Below are positions 49,656 to 57,307 of a stretch of 64,000 nucleotides of DNA, piece by piece. This DNA comes from a bacterium (GTDB lineage Bacteria; Desulfobacterota; DSWW01): NCBI GenBank assembly GCA_028277985.1, contig JANQFG010000015.1, forward strand, positions 31,346 to 95,345, read 5' to 3'. Position 1 is the first letter of the stretch. Each line of letters opens with the position of its first letter. Under the pieces are notes generated by a model. It worked only from the letters and a program-made list of their open reading frames with translations, searched no databases and had not been told where the DNA came from. Both the position numbers and the translations under genes were made by a program.

Positions 49656-49684
49656 TTTTAACATATCCTTTCGATTCTTGTCAA
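49656..49684 (-). promoter_or_regulatory. Sigma-70 promoter of the dsrN-dsrC-dsrMKJOP unit
   Basis: On the minus strand TTGACA (49679-49684) is followed after 17 bases by TTAAAA (49656-49661). The -35 box is perfect, the -10 moderate. It is 120-270 bases upstream of the dsrN start. All genes down to the ferredoxin at 41598 are in the same direction with no strong terminator. Confidence 0.55.
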
Positions 49685-49744
49685 CAACAGGGGCGGAGAG
49701 GCAGGGCAACATGCAGGGGATCCGGACGGATTCTTGGGGAGCTT

Positions 49745-49773
49745 TTGACTCCCTTGGATGACTCTGTTAAACT
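49745..49773 (+). promoter_or_regulatory. Sigma-70 promoter of the small zinc-ribbon gene
   Basis: TTGACT (49745-49750), 17-base spacer, TAAACT (49768-49773). Transcription would start about 58 bases before the gene at 49838. Confidence 0.55.
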
Positions 49774-49837
49774 ATCAATTTAGCAGCAAAAAAGATAACT
49801 CTACACGCCTCAGGGCTGAAAGAAGGAGAAAGGACCG

Positions 49838-50101
49838 ATGACCGAGCAGGAGTATCTGTGCCCCCACTGCGACCAGAAGATGCGGAAATGGCAGGCCCCG
49901 GAAGAATCCAACTGGGGCGGGGAAATAAAATATGTTTGTTTCAACGACGAATGCGGCTACTACGTCCGTGGCTGGGCCTGGATGGACGAGAAGTACGGCC
50001 AGAAATCCTCCTACCGTCACAGCATCAATCCGGAAACCGGGGCCGTCGGCCCCCTGCCCGTAGCAACACCGGATCACATGAAACCGGGCATCATAGACTA
50101 G
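49838..50101 (+). CDS. Small zinc-ribbon protein, function unknown
   Basis: An 87-residue protein with one metal site: LCPHCDQKM (CXXC) and, 21 residues later, VCFNDECGYYVRGWAW (C-x4-C). Its middle is rich in aromatic residues and it ends with GPLPVATPDHMKPGIID. Ogr/Delta-type zinc fingers share the C-x2-C / C-x4-C spacing. AAGGAG-like GAAAGGA lies upstream, and it has its own promoter. It is divergent from dsrN. Similar small proteins are seen near dsr genes in sulfate reducers, but I cannot assign a function. Confidence 0.7.
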   Translation: MTEQEYLCPHCDQKMRKWQAPEESNWGGEIKYVCFNDECGYYVRGWAWMDEKYGQKSSYRHSINPETGAVGPLPVATPDHMKPGIID

Positions 50102-50149
50102 CCCGGAGGGGGAAATGCACAGGTCTGCTGCATCATCGGGGACGAGAAG

Positions 50150-50947
50150 CTAGGCCTGCTGGGTTTCGCGCAATTTCAAGACCGGATCACCGAAGAGCGA
50201 ATAGGCGAGCCAGGTATAGGCGAATCGGAGCAGGGCCTCGTCGCTCCGCCGCATTTCCTCCTGCTCTTCCTCCGAGATCTCAAAAAGCGTCAGGAATCGC
50301 GTTCCGAATACGAATTCGCGAAAACGGTCCAGGCTGTAACAGGCCATGAAGAACATCTTCCATTTGGCCGGGTCGAGATCCTCTCGACTCCCGGGCCTGT
50401 ACCGGGACAGGAAGTCCATCCACAAATCGTTCATTTCGTTGTAGGTGCCCAGGCCTTGGTCATCCATCCACGCCTCGGCCGCCCACTCTTCCCCCTCTTC
50501 GAAACCGAAGCAATGAGGCTCCCGTACGAGGAAATGCTCCTCCTCGACCCTGCCGGGATCAGAGCTTGAAGGCGCTCGGCGAACAGCCCTGCCGAGCGGA
50601 TAGGCCCTACACGCCCCGGGCCGGTCCTCGTAGATGCTGCACCCCTTCGGGCTCACGAACGGGCACGTGCGCCCGGAGTTATCCTGCATCTCCAACCTGA
50701 CAACAGGGATCTTCCAGGTCGGATCCTTCTCCTGGAGGGTGTATTGATCGAGGAAGGCCGTGGAATCCACGGCCAGCCCCTTTCTCAGCCGCAGCACGTC
50801 GTACGGCGTCAGTACCAGGTGCAGGTCCCTGCAGCAGTCCGTGAAGCACCTCACCCCCGGGTGGCAGGCAAACCTGTAGGTCTGGCCCTTCGGAAGGGGC
50901 TCGAGCATCTCGTCGGGTTTCTCTCCTGGCCGTGATGTCTGTCCCAT
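50150..50947 (-). CDS. YkgJ-family cysteine-cluster protein
   Basis: A 265-residue protein. The YkgJ (zinc- or iron-chelating) CxxCxxxx(C)xxCC pattern is spread as FACHPGVRCFTDCCRDLHLVLTPYDVLRLRKGL (about 26-58), TCPFVSPKGCSIYEDRPGACRAYPLGR (about 93-120) and a later EPHCFGFEEG. The C-terminal 100 residues (WKMFFMACYSLDRFREFVFGTRFLTLFEISEEE...) are helical and shared with the next gene, so the two are paralogues from tandem duplication. Cofactor unknown. It starts 6 bases downstream of its paralogue's stop. Confidence 0.8.
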   Translation of the reverse strand: MGQTSRPGEKPDEMLEPLPKGQTYRFACHPGVRCFTDCCRDLHLVLTPYDVLRLRKGLAVDSTAFLDQYTLQEKDPTWKIPVVRLEMQDNSGRTCPFVSPKGCSIYEDRPGACRAYPLGRAVRRAPSSSDPGRVEEEHFLVREPHCFGFEEGEEWAAEAWMDDQGLGTYNEMNDLWMDFLSRYRPGSREDLDPAKWKMFFMACYSLDRFREFVFGTRFLTLFEISEEEQEEMRRSDEALLRFAYTWLAYSLFGDPVLKLRETQQA

Positions 50948-50953
50948 GCTCGC

Positions 50954-51766
50954 CTATCCTTCTTTCTCTCCCTGGTCGCCGGAGGCCACCCCCATCTCCT
51001 TGCGCTTGCTTTCGGCCACCTCTTCCCGGATGGGCAATACATCCCCGCAAACCAGGCCGAAACGTATCCAGCGGAATGCGAGCTCCAGAAGGGCCACATC
51101 GTCCTTCTTGGCCTGCTCGACCACTTCCTTCTCCACCTCGAACACCTCGAGGAACTTCGTCTCGAAAACGAACCGCCGGAACGTGTCCAGATCGTAGCAG
51201 GCCATCCGAAACATGTGCTGGACCCGTTGATCATCCACCCCGGCCTCTGCCAGCCTGGGGTAACGGGTGACCATCTGAAACCTCAGATCCATCTCCTCGA
51301 AGGGGCCTACTTCCTGGGTCTTCAACCACTCGAGGAGGGGCCATTCATTCGGCTCGCCGCGACCCTTGCACTTGTCTTCGCCCACGAGGAAGTAGTACCC
51401 CCCCTGATCCCCCATCCAGTCGAGAGGATACATGCGGCACGACCAGGGACGATCCTCATAGATCGTGCATCCCTCATCGTTCACGAAGGGGCAACGCCTG
51501 TCGTCCTCCTTCATGACGAGCTGGATGACCGGGATTCCTCCACCGGGCGGCAGCAGGGTCTTCGTGTATTTTTCCAGAAACTCGTGGGAGGGAATTCCGA
51601 GCCGGTTCTTCATCCGGAGGATATCGTAGGGGGTCAGAAAAATGTTCACATCCCTGCAGCACTCGGTGAAGCAGGGAAGCCCGGGTCTGCACTGGAAACG
51701 TATCTTGCTGTCCTTCTCCAGGAGCTCTTCCGGTTGTGGCCTGGACTCATCTTCAGGAGTCTTCAT
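50954..51766 (-). CDS. YkgJ-family cysteine-cluster protein, tandem paralogue
   Basis: From ATG 51766 (AAGGAG upstream) a 270-residue protein; the open frame upstream is not protein-like. It has the same layout as the next gene: FQCRPGLPCFTECCRDVNIFLTPYDILRMKNRLG, CPFVNDEGCTIYEDRPWSCRMYPLDW, a VGEDKCKGRG Cys and the C-terminal MFRMACYDLDTFRRFVFETKFLEVFEVE block. The Cys set is suited to a Zn or Fe-S site. Both genes lie between dsrN and dsrD and may have a redox or metal role in this pathway, which is inferred by position only. Confidence 0.8.
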   Translation of the reverse strand: MKTPEDESRPQPEELLEKDSKIRFQCRPGLPCFTECCRDVNIFLTPYDILRMKNRLGIPSHEFLEKYTKTLLPPGGGIPVIQLVMKEDDRRCPFVNDEGCTIYEDRPWSCRMYPLDWMGDQGGYYFLVGEDKCKGRGEPNEWPLLEWLKTQEVGPFEEMDLRFQMVTRYPRLAEAGVDDQRVQHMFRMACYDLDTFRRFVFETKFLEVFEVEKEVVEQAKKDDVALLELAFRWIRFGLVCGDVLPIREEVAESKRKEMGVASGDQGEKEG

Positions 51767-51944
51767 GGTTCGCTCCTTCTTTTTGCTGTCTGGTTCGGAT
51801 TGCGTTCTTCGCGAGGGTCGCGGGCGGCTCCCGCAGAGAGGCAGGGAGGCACCTCTGCCGCCGGCCTCTGGTATCCAACGACTCTCCGTCTGTTTCGAGT
51901 GGATGTCGCTTCGGTCCGTGCCTGGGTATTTCTTGGACAGGGCA

Positions 51945-52205
51945 CTAGGAACGAGTATGTCCCGGAAGGGTAATCGTGGAACAACTCCCGGAAGTACACG
52001 ATCTTTGCTCCACGGAAGAATCGGTTGTCGAGCCCGGTCCCTGCCCGGCACCGTCGGCAACGACAGAATTGACGCGACTCAAGACCCGCTGAAGCTCGGT
52101 AGAGCCGCAGTCCGAGCATTTCATCTCGACCTCATCCTTCATATTCCTTACCAGCAGTTCGGTCAGTCCTCGGCACTGCTCGCAGACGAACTCGTATATA
52201 GGCAA
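51945..52205 (-). CDS. FmdB-type zinc-ribbon protein
   Basis: An 86-residue protein starting at TTG 52205, so the protein begins M-PIYEF, as FmdB proteins do. GGGGAGG is 6 bases upstream, which favours this over ATG 52226. Residues PIYEFVCEQCRGLTELL and VEMKCSDCGSTELQRVLS form the zinc ribbon with two CXXC pairs. A low-complexity Ser/Gly/Thr tail with CTSGSC follows. FmdB proteins are presumed regulators or metal carriers, with no proven function here. Confidence 0.85.
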   Translation of the reverse strand: MPIYEFVCEQCRGLTELLVRNMKDEVEMKCSDCGSTELQRVLSRVNSVVADGAGQGPGSTTDSSVEQRSCTSGSCSTITLPGHTRS

Positions 52206-52379
52206 ACCGTATCCTCCCCTTGTCAAACGCCTCCCTTCCGGCCTCGGGGGCCCGGAAAATCAAGGCGGTTTCATTCGGACAAACTTAACCTGTAATTATA
52301 GCAATTCGGACGGTTCTTTTCAAAGGGCTGCCCGGAGAGAGAGGTTCATGCAACGCCCGGGAAGGGAGGGATTTCTCTG

Positions 52380-52685
52380 TCATTCATCCCCTTCGGCAGG
52401 CCACTCCTCGTAGAAGGGGTTCAGATGCAGTTGGCAACTGCGGTTTCCATCCTGCCACTTCTTCCAGACCCGGATACGCTCTTTCGCCTCCTTTGCCGTA
52501 AGGCCCAGGAGCCTCCGCACGTCCCCTTTCGGGATGCAGCTCGTGAAATAGGCGTAATGCACCAGATCTTCGAGCATCTGCTCCGCCAGTTCCTCTCCAG
52601 GCTCCAGGAGGCCCTTCTTGAGCAGAATCGCCCGGATTTCTTGGAGGCTCTGTTTCGGATCATATGTTGGGTCTTTTTGGGCCAT
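52380..52685 (-). CDS. Hypothetical protein
   Basis: A 101-residue protein from ATG 52685 (AGAAG upstream): SLQEIRAILLKKGLLEPGEELAEQMLEDLVHYAYFTSCIPKGDVRRLLGLTAKEAKERIRVWKKWQDGNRSCQLHLNPFYEEWPAEGDE. It is helical, with a 'KGDVRRLLGLTAKEAKERI' part that looks like a helix-turn-helix, and two Cys. It is not recognised. It lies in the accessory zone between dsrN and dsrD, with repeat-like AT-rich sequence (CACCTAACACCTAATACCC) after its upstream end. Confidence 0.55.
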   Translation of the reverse strand: MAQKDPTYDPKQSLQEIRAILLKKGLLEPGEELAEQMLEDLVHYAYFTSCIPKGDVRRLLGLTAKEAKERIRVWKKWQDGNRSCQLHLNPFYEEWPAEGDE

Positions 52686-52917
52686 GGTTCTTCTGATCTG
52701 AAATCGATCGGCGCTGCGCCGGACACATTCCGTATGGCCTGCGCTTGGGGTGCTTTCCGTCTCCCATTCCGGTATTCTGAACACTCAGCCGCTGACCTGC
52801 TCTCCCACGCCTGTGGTGCGAGGGGTGGGCTGACACCTAACACCTAATACCCAATAGCCATTTTAGCCCACTGGGCAAACAACTTCCAGCGCGGATCCAA
52901 CAACCGAAGGATGCCCC

Positions 52918-53667
52918 ATGGCCTCAATCAAAGAGATGAAGGAGCTGCTTCAGCAGGCGCGGGAAGAGGGAGAGGGCAGACAGGTCGCCAACCTTGCCTA
53001 CAAGCTCGGCGATATCTACCGGGAAAAAGGAAAGTGGGAGGTTGCCCTGCCCCTGCTGGAGGAATCCCTCGAATTGTGCAGAGAGCACGAAAACCCGGAG
53101 GGAGAAGCGGTTGTGGCCCTGTCCCTTGCCGAGCTCCATCTGGAGAGGGCCGATCCCGAACCGGCTGAGACACTGGCCGGCCGTGCCCTCAGGTTCTACA
53201 TGGAGCAACAGGACATCAAGGGTCAAGTCAGGGCAGCTCTTCTCATGGGCGACACCTGCTGGGCGAGGAGAGAACCGGATGCCGCGATCCCCTATTACGA
53301 GCAGGCCCTGGGGCCCTGCAGAGAACATGGAGATCTCGCGGGTACAGCGTCCTTGCTCGATCGGCTCGCGAAGATGCACCGCCTCATCGCCAGAGAGGAA
53401 CAGGCCCTGGCGTACTTCCAGGAGGCTCTCGAGTGCTGGCAGAAGCTCTCGATCCCGGACCGGGAAGCCATGACATGGGCAAACATGGGGGATATCTGCA
53501 AACGGCGAGGAGACATCTCGAGGGCCGTCCGCTGTCATGAACAGGCCCTCGCCCTGTACCGGGAATTGAAGAACCCGAAGGCGATCGAGGCTCTGGAGAA
53601 GGAGTTGGAGGCCCTGCAAGGGAAGGTTGAGGTGGATGAGAGGGAAAAGGAAACCGAAACAGAGTGA
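52918..53667 (+). CDS. Tetratricopeptide repeat protein
   Basis: A 249-residue soluble protein made of about five TPR units: ANLAYKLGDIYREKGKWEVALPLLEESLELCREH (about 22-55), VVALSLAELHLERADPEPAETLAGRALRFY, RAALLMGDTCWARREPDAAIPYYEQALGPCREH, LLDRLAKMHRLIAREEQALAYFQEALECW and WANMGDICKRRGDISRAVRCHEQALALYREL, each with the small-Gly/Ala and large-residue pattern. No signal peptide is present. It would act as a scaffold for other proteins. Convergent with the next gene. Confidence 0.85.
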   Translation: MASIKEMKELLQQAREEGEGRQVANLAYKLGDIYREKGKWEVALPLLEESLELCREHENPEGEAVVALSLAELHLERADPEPAETLAGRALRFYMEQQDIKGQVRAALLMGDTCWARREPDAAIPYYEQALGPCREHGDLAGTASLLDRLAKMHRLIAREEQALAYFQEALECWQKLSIPDREAMTWANMGDICKRRGDISRAVRCHEQALALYRELKNPKAIEALEKELEALQGKVEVDEREKETETE

Positions 53668-53682
53668 TTTCACTGCGGCGGT

Positions 53683-54048
53683 CTACTCTTCGCCCGAGGA
53701 CTCCTCACCGATCTTCTTCAGCCAGAGACAGAAATCCTGCATGCCCTGAAACCGCTCTTCCCCCTTGGACAGCCCAAAACAGATCTCCCTCGCCCCCTGA
53801 ACATATGCGGAATGAAGGGGCCCATCCTGTCCTTCCTCCCTGCTCTTGTGCAGGAGGAACTCATCGAGTCGCAGGGCTGCCTCTTGAACCCTGATCCTCT
53901 CCTCCTGGCTGAAGAACGGGGGCTCCTTCGGGGCAAGGAAGGGATCCCATTTGTCGTATCCCTTCTTGAGGATCCGCTGCTGCCTACGAGGCGACATGCT
54001 CTCGAATAGTTCTTTCTTCTTCCTCTCCTCTTCCGAGGTCATCGGCAT
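53683..54048 (-). CDS. Hypothetical protein
   Basis: A 121-residue charged helical protein: SEEERKKKELFESMSPRRQQRILKKGYDKWDPFLAPKEPPF at the N-terminus, then QEERIRVQEAALRLDEFLLHKSREEG and FCLWLKKIGEESSGEE at the C-terminus. It is not recognised. It is separated from the convergent TPR gene by 15 bases and divergent from dsrD. Codon usage looks native. Confidence 0.6.
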   Translation of the reverse strand: MPMTSEEERKKKELFESMSPRRQQRILKKGYDKWDPFLAPKEPPFFSQEERIRVQEAALRLDEFLLHKSREEGQDGPLHSAYVQGAREICFGLSKGEERFQGMQDFCLWLKKIGEESSGEE

Positions 54049-54158
54049 TCCCCATATCTCGATCTCGAAGGCACCTACTTCCCTGTATTCTATCGTATAT
54101 TGAAGATCAACGAAAATGTTTCCCGACTCCGAGAATGGCTTTCTGACGGCGGTTCCGA

Positions 54159-54187
54159 TTGACTTTTTCGAGGCAAAGATCTATTCT
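54159..54187 (+). promoter_or_regulatory. Sigma-70 promoter of dsrD
   Basis: TTGACT (54159-54164), 17-base spacer, TATTCT (54182-54187). It is 86 bases upstream of the dsrD start. Confidence 0.7.
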
Positions 54188-54272
54188 GCTAAACTGAGTA
54201 TTTGATGATGTTCTTTGTTGCCGCACAATGCCCCCGAATCCGGATGCCGGACGTCAGAAAAGGAGAGCGAGA

Positions 54273-54506
54273 ATGAGTGCAGAGGTAAAGCAAGCAGTCC
54301 TTGACTACTTCGCGAGCAAAGCGAAGACGAAGACCAAATTTTACATGAACGACCTCAGAAAGGTCGCCCCCGAGGGGATGTCGAACCGGGAGTTCAAGAA
54401 GGTCATCAATGAGATGATCTCCGAAGGAACGCTCATGTATTTCTCCACGGGCAGCACGACCATGATCCAGCTCGCGGAAGAAGACGTGGACGCGAAGATC
54501 CAGTAA
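54273..54506 (+). CDS. dsrD: DsrD, activator of dissimilatory sulfite reductase
   Basis: A 77-residue protein from ATG 54273 (AGGAGAG seven bases upstream): EVKQAVLDYFASKAKTKTKFYMNDLRKVAPEGMSNREFKKVINEMISEGTLMYFSTGSTTMIQLA. It has the winged-helix fold of DsrD, with the YMNDL / EFKKVINEM / GTLMYFSTGSTTM blocks. DsrD is reported to activate DsrAB allosterically and marks the reductive pathway. Unusually, it is not downstream of dsrB but 1.7 kb away on the opposite strand, with its own promoter and terminator. Confidence 0.95.
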   Translation: MSAEVKQAVLDYFASKAKTKTKFYMNDLRKVAPEGMSNREFKKVINEMISEGTLMYFSTGSTTMIQLAEEDVDAKIQ

Positions 54507-54556
54507 TACCTAGATAACGGGGCCTTTGCACCCCTGTTTCATCGTTCCCACGAAAG

Positions 54557-54588
54557 AAAAAGGAAGGAGTCATCTCCTTCCTTTTTTT
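54557..54588 (+). terminator. Rho-independent terminator of dsrD
   Basis: AAAAGGAAGGAG pairs with CTCCTTCCTTTT around a TCAT loop and runs into seven or more T. It lies 51 bases after the dsrD stop. The hairpin has A/T tracts on both sides, so it may also act on the convergent FKBP gene. Confidence 0.9.
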
Positions 54589-54614
54589 GTGCCTTACCCC
54601 TGCCCCCTTCTCTT

Positions 54615-55133
54615 TCAGGGCTCTTCTTGCGGCCCCTCGCAAGGCCGAAGCAGGGCCTGTTCATCTTCTGTGGCGGGTCGGACTTCCAGGATCTCCAGAT
54701 CGTATACCAACTCCTTGCCGGCAAGGGGATGGTTGAAGTCCAGCAAGATCCTCTCCGCTTCCTTCTTTTTCACGAAGTACCCGTAAGCGGCACCGGTCCT
54801 GTCGTCCCGGGCAACCGCCCACTTCCCTTCTTCCAGCTGCCTTCCCTCCGGGAATTCGTCATATCCCTTTACCTTGACCTCCTCCGGCAGGTAGGGCCCG
54901 AAGGCCTCCTCGGAAGAGAACCTGGGCTGCATCTTTTCGCCTTCCCTCGAACCCACGAGTCGCTTCTCGAGAGCCGGAAGGAGCTGGTTGTACCCTGTAA
55001 AGAACTCGAGGATGGCGAGCCCCTCCCGAGGATCTCCCTTGATATACTCCCCTTCGGCGGTGCTCAGGCTATAGCGGATCTTTACGTAGGTCCCTTTCTC
55101 CTGAATCGGTTCTGTTCCTGGATTCTTGCCCAT
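54615..55133 (-). CDS. SlyD-like FKBP-type peptidyl-prolyl isomerase
   Basis: A 172-residue protein with the SlyD layout: KGTYVKIRYSLSTAEGEYIKG, LEFFTGYNQLLPALEKRLVGSREGEKMQPRFSSEEAFGPYLPEEVK, an inserted-flap part, and the characteristic DFNHPLAGKELVYDLEILEVRPAT. NHPLAGKxLxxDxEV is the family signature. It likely folds proteins and may handle metal, though no His-rich tail is present. It is 8 bases downstream of a TPR gene. Confidence 0.92.
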   Translation of the reverse strand: MGKNPGTEPIQEKGTYVKIRYSLSTAEGEYIKGDPREGLAILEFFTGYNQLLPALEKRLVGSREGEKMQPRFSSEEAFGPYLPEEVKVKGYDEFPEGRQLEEGKWAVARDDRTGAAYGYFVKKKEAERILLDFNHPLAGKELVYDLEILEVRPATEDEQALLRPCEGPQEEP

Positions 55134-55141
55134 CTCGGCAC

Positions 55142-55765
55142 CTACTTCTCTTCATCCGAGAGCAGCTCTTTTCGTAGCTCCGGGATCACGGGAAAACCGG
55201 ACCGCTCTGCCGCATCGAGGTGCCTGCGAGCGGTTTCTCGATCGCCCTTTCGGGCATGGAGAAGGGCCAGATTGTTGTGGGCCGGTCCGAACTCGGCGGA
55301 AACCTTGAGGGCCTCTTCGTTCGCCTCGATCGCCTGGTCCAGGTCACCCTTCAGCAGGTAGGCATGTCCCAGGTTGGCATAGACCTGGGGAACGTTCTTG
55401 TGGATCGCGAGGGCCTTCCGGTACACCTCGATCCCTTCGTCGATCTTGCCCTGCTGAACCAGGAGGAATCCCAGATTGCTGTAGGCATTGATCTGCCTCG
55501 GATCGATCTCGAGAACCTTCCTGTTCTCCTCGATCGCCGCCTCGATATTGCCCTTCCGCATGTAGATCCCACCGAGGTTGATCCTTGCCTCCAGAAGGCC
55601 GGGATTGAGCTCGAGAGCGGTCTTGAACTCGCCAATCGCCTCATCCCACTCCTTGCGCCTTCCGTGGGCCAGGCCCATGTTGTAGTGCAGTGGGGCCGAG
55701 TCCGGGCGAACGAGCAACTGCCGTTTGAGCTGCTCAAAGGTCTCATCTTCTTTGCCTTTTGCCAC
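55142..55765 (-). CDS. Tetratricopeptide repeat protein
   Basis: A 207-residue soluble protein with at least four TPR units in register: APLHYNMGLAHGRRKEWDEAIGEFKTALELNPGLLEARINLGGIYMRKGNIEAAIEENRKVLEIDPRQINAYSNLGFLLVQQGKIDEGIEVYRKALAIHKNVPQVYANLGHAYLLKGDLDQAIEANEEAL..., each with the N-P or D-P turn. No signal peptide. It is translated with the downstream isomerase gene. It may form a scaffold for protein assembly in this region. Confidence 0.92.
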   Translation of the reverse strand: MAKGKEDETFEQLKRQLLVRPDSAPLHYNMGLAHGRRKEWDEAIGEFKTALELNPGLLEARINLGGIYMRKGNIEAAIEENRKVLEIDPRQINAYSNLGFLLVQQGKIDEGIEVYRKALAIHKNVPQVYANLGHAYLLKGDLDQAIEANEEALKVSAEFGPAHNNLALLHARKGDRETARRHLDAAERSGFPVIPELRKELLSDEEK

Positions 55766-55926
55766 TGGCAGTCTCCTTCTCTAGGTGCCAGGCACCGTCC
55801 AGGGCTTGCACTTCACTCTGCAGCGCATGGCGAATTGCCCTTCGTTAGCATTGTACCTGAGCAGAGCTTGAAGATGGCTATCTTGACAATGCGCCTTTGT
55901 CTATTGCGTGCTAAAAAGATCTCCTA

Positions 55927-56094
55927 CAGGCTGACGAAAAATGACCATATGCAAGGCGCATGGTACTTGCCCCCGCGAAGGCGGGGGTCCATGTGAAAAC
56001 ACTTGGGCCTTGGTACGCCGCAGCGATTGAAGCGTGGAGATTGCCACGCTTCGCTCGCAACAAGCGCCGCAGATGGTCGTTTCTCGTCAGCCTG
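55927..56094. mobile_element. Inverted-repeat element with internal hairpins
   Basis: The 22-base ends, CAGGCTGACGAAAAATGACCAT (55927-55948) and its reverse complement with two mismatches (56073-56094), enclose CCCCCGCGAAGGCGGGGG, a 7-bp-arm hairpin with a GAAG loop at about 55974, and GAAGCGTGGAGATTGCCACGCTTC, a 9-bp hairpin. Both hairpins are dispersed repeats. The rest of the gap 55766-56197 is non-coding. The element lies between a TPR gene and dsrB. Confidence 0.7.
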
Positions 56095-56197
56095 CCAAGA
56101 GTACAAAGGGCGGCCCTATATGGGCCTCCCTCTGCAACGATTCGAACACAACTTCAACTGGAACGGGTACACCAACGACCGCTCGAGAGGTGGACTG

Positions 56198-57292
56198 CTA
56201 GAACTTGAACTGCGTGGTCGTCCTCCACGTGGTCATGGCGAGCCGATAGTCATCGATATGCTGATGTTTGAACTCGATCCCAGTAACCTCGAAGAATCGC
56301 TCCCAACCGATCCGCTCGATCCACTCCCCGACCCGCTCGTACTTCTTGCCGCCTGCGGCATAAGCTTCGACCATCTGCTTGACCGCCTTGACGGTCGAGG
56401 GCCAGCGCGGGGGCTCATTCGGCAGGAAGGGCACAGCCAGCTTGGAGAAGGAGGGCGGTGTCCTGGAGTTGGAGACCTTGCCTCCGACCCACAGGGCAAT
56501 TCCGTCACCCTCGGCGTCCGCCAACGGCATGGCCGCACACATGGTGTAGCAGTTCCCGCAGAACATGCAGCGCGGATCGTTCACCTCAACGCTCTTCACC
56601 TCTTTGTCGCCCACCTTGACCTTCTTCGGCTTGATCGCGGCCGTGGGGCAGGCAGAGATGGCCAGAGGAATCTCGCACACGGCATCCACGCGCTCGTGCT
56701 CGATCAGGGGCGGCTTGCGATGGATTCCCAGGATGGAAATGTCCGAGCAATGGACCGCGCCGCACATGTTCAGGCAGCAAGCCAGGGAAATGCGCACCTG
56801 GGCCGGGAGCCGCATGGAGGTGAAGTCGTCGTACAGTTCGTCCATCACGGCCTTCACGATGCCGGAGGCGTCGATGGCCGGGGTGTGGCAGTGGAGCCAT
56901 CCCTGGGTGTGGACGATGTTCGTGATTCCGGCACCGGTTCCGCCGATCGGGAACTTGTTGCCGCGGCTAGCGAGATCCTTCTTCAGGGGCTCGACCTTCG
57001 ATTTGTCGCTGAGCAGAAACTCGATGTTGTTCCGCGTGGTGAAGCGCAGGTGGCCGTCGCAGTACTTGTCCGCGATTTCACAGATCTCGCGGATGTGGTC
57101 CACGCTCATGATTCGGCAGCCACCGACACGGACGGTGTAAACCTCGGCTCCGGATTCGGCAACGTGGACGAGCACGCCAGGCTCGAGGATCTCGTGATAC
57201 TTCCATTTGCCGAAGTTCTCTGTGATAACGGGCGGCATGAAGTTCTTGAAATCCGGGGGCCCAATATCAGTGATTCGTTCTTGATCTGCCAT
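56198..57292 (-). CDS. dsrB: Dissimilatory sulfite reductase beta subunit
   Basis: A 364-residue DsrB with the reductase signature: an N-terminal part with [44 protein letters not shown] and [25 protein letters not shown] (sirohaem/[4Fe-4S] Cys ligands), then the ferredoxin domain [20 protein letters not shown] and [17 protein letters not shown]. The end, [18 protein letters not shown], is typical. With DsrA it reduces sulfite and puts sulfur on DsrC. It starts 15 bases downstream of dsrA. DsrD is not downstream. Confidence 0.97.
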   Translation of the reverse strand: MADQERITDIGPPDFKNFMPPVITENFGKWKYHEILEPGVLVHVAESGAEVYTVRVGGCRIMSVDHIREICEIADKYCDGHLRFTTRNNIEFLLSDKSKVEPLKKDLASRGNKFPIGGTGAGITNIVHTQGWLHCHTPAIDASGIVKAVMDELYDDFTSMRLPAQVRISLACCLNMCGAVHCSDISILGIHRKPPLIEHERVDAVCEIPLAISACPTAAIKPKKVKVGDKEVKSVEVNDPRCMFCGNCYTMCAAMPLADAEGDGIALWVGGKVSNSRTPPSFSKLAVPFLPNEPPRWPSTVKAVKQMVEAYAAGGKKYERVGEWIERIGWERFFEVTGIEFKHQHIDDYRLAMTTWRTTTQFKF

Positions 57293-57307
57293 TTTCTTGT
57301 ATCCTCC

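Larger units (their letters stand above)
49419..49837. promoter_or_regulatory. Divergent promoter region of the dsrN operon and the zinc-ribbon gene
   Basis: Two face-to-back promoters and a palindrome are visible here, listed separately. Bases 49419-49529 may code for an N-terminal extension of DsrN. No other gene is seen. Confidence 0.5.
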
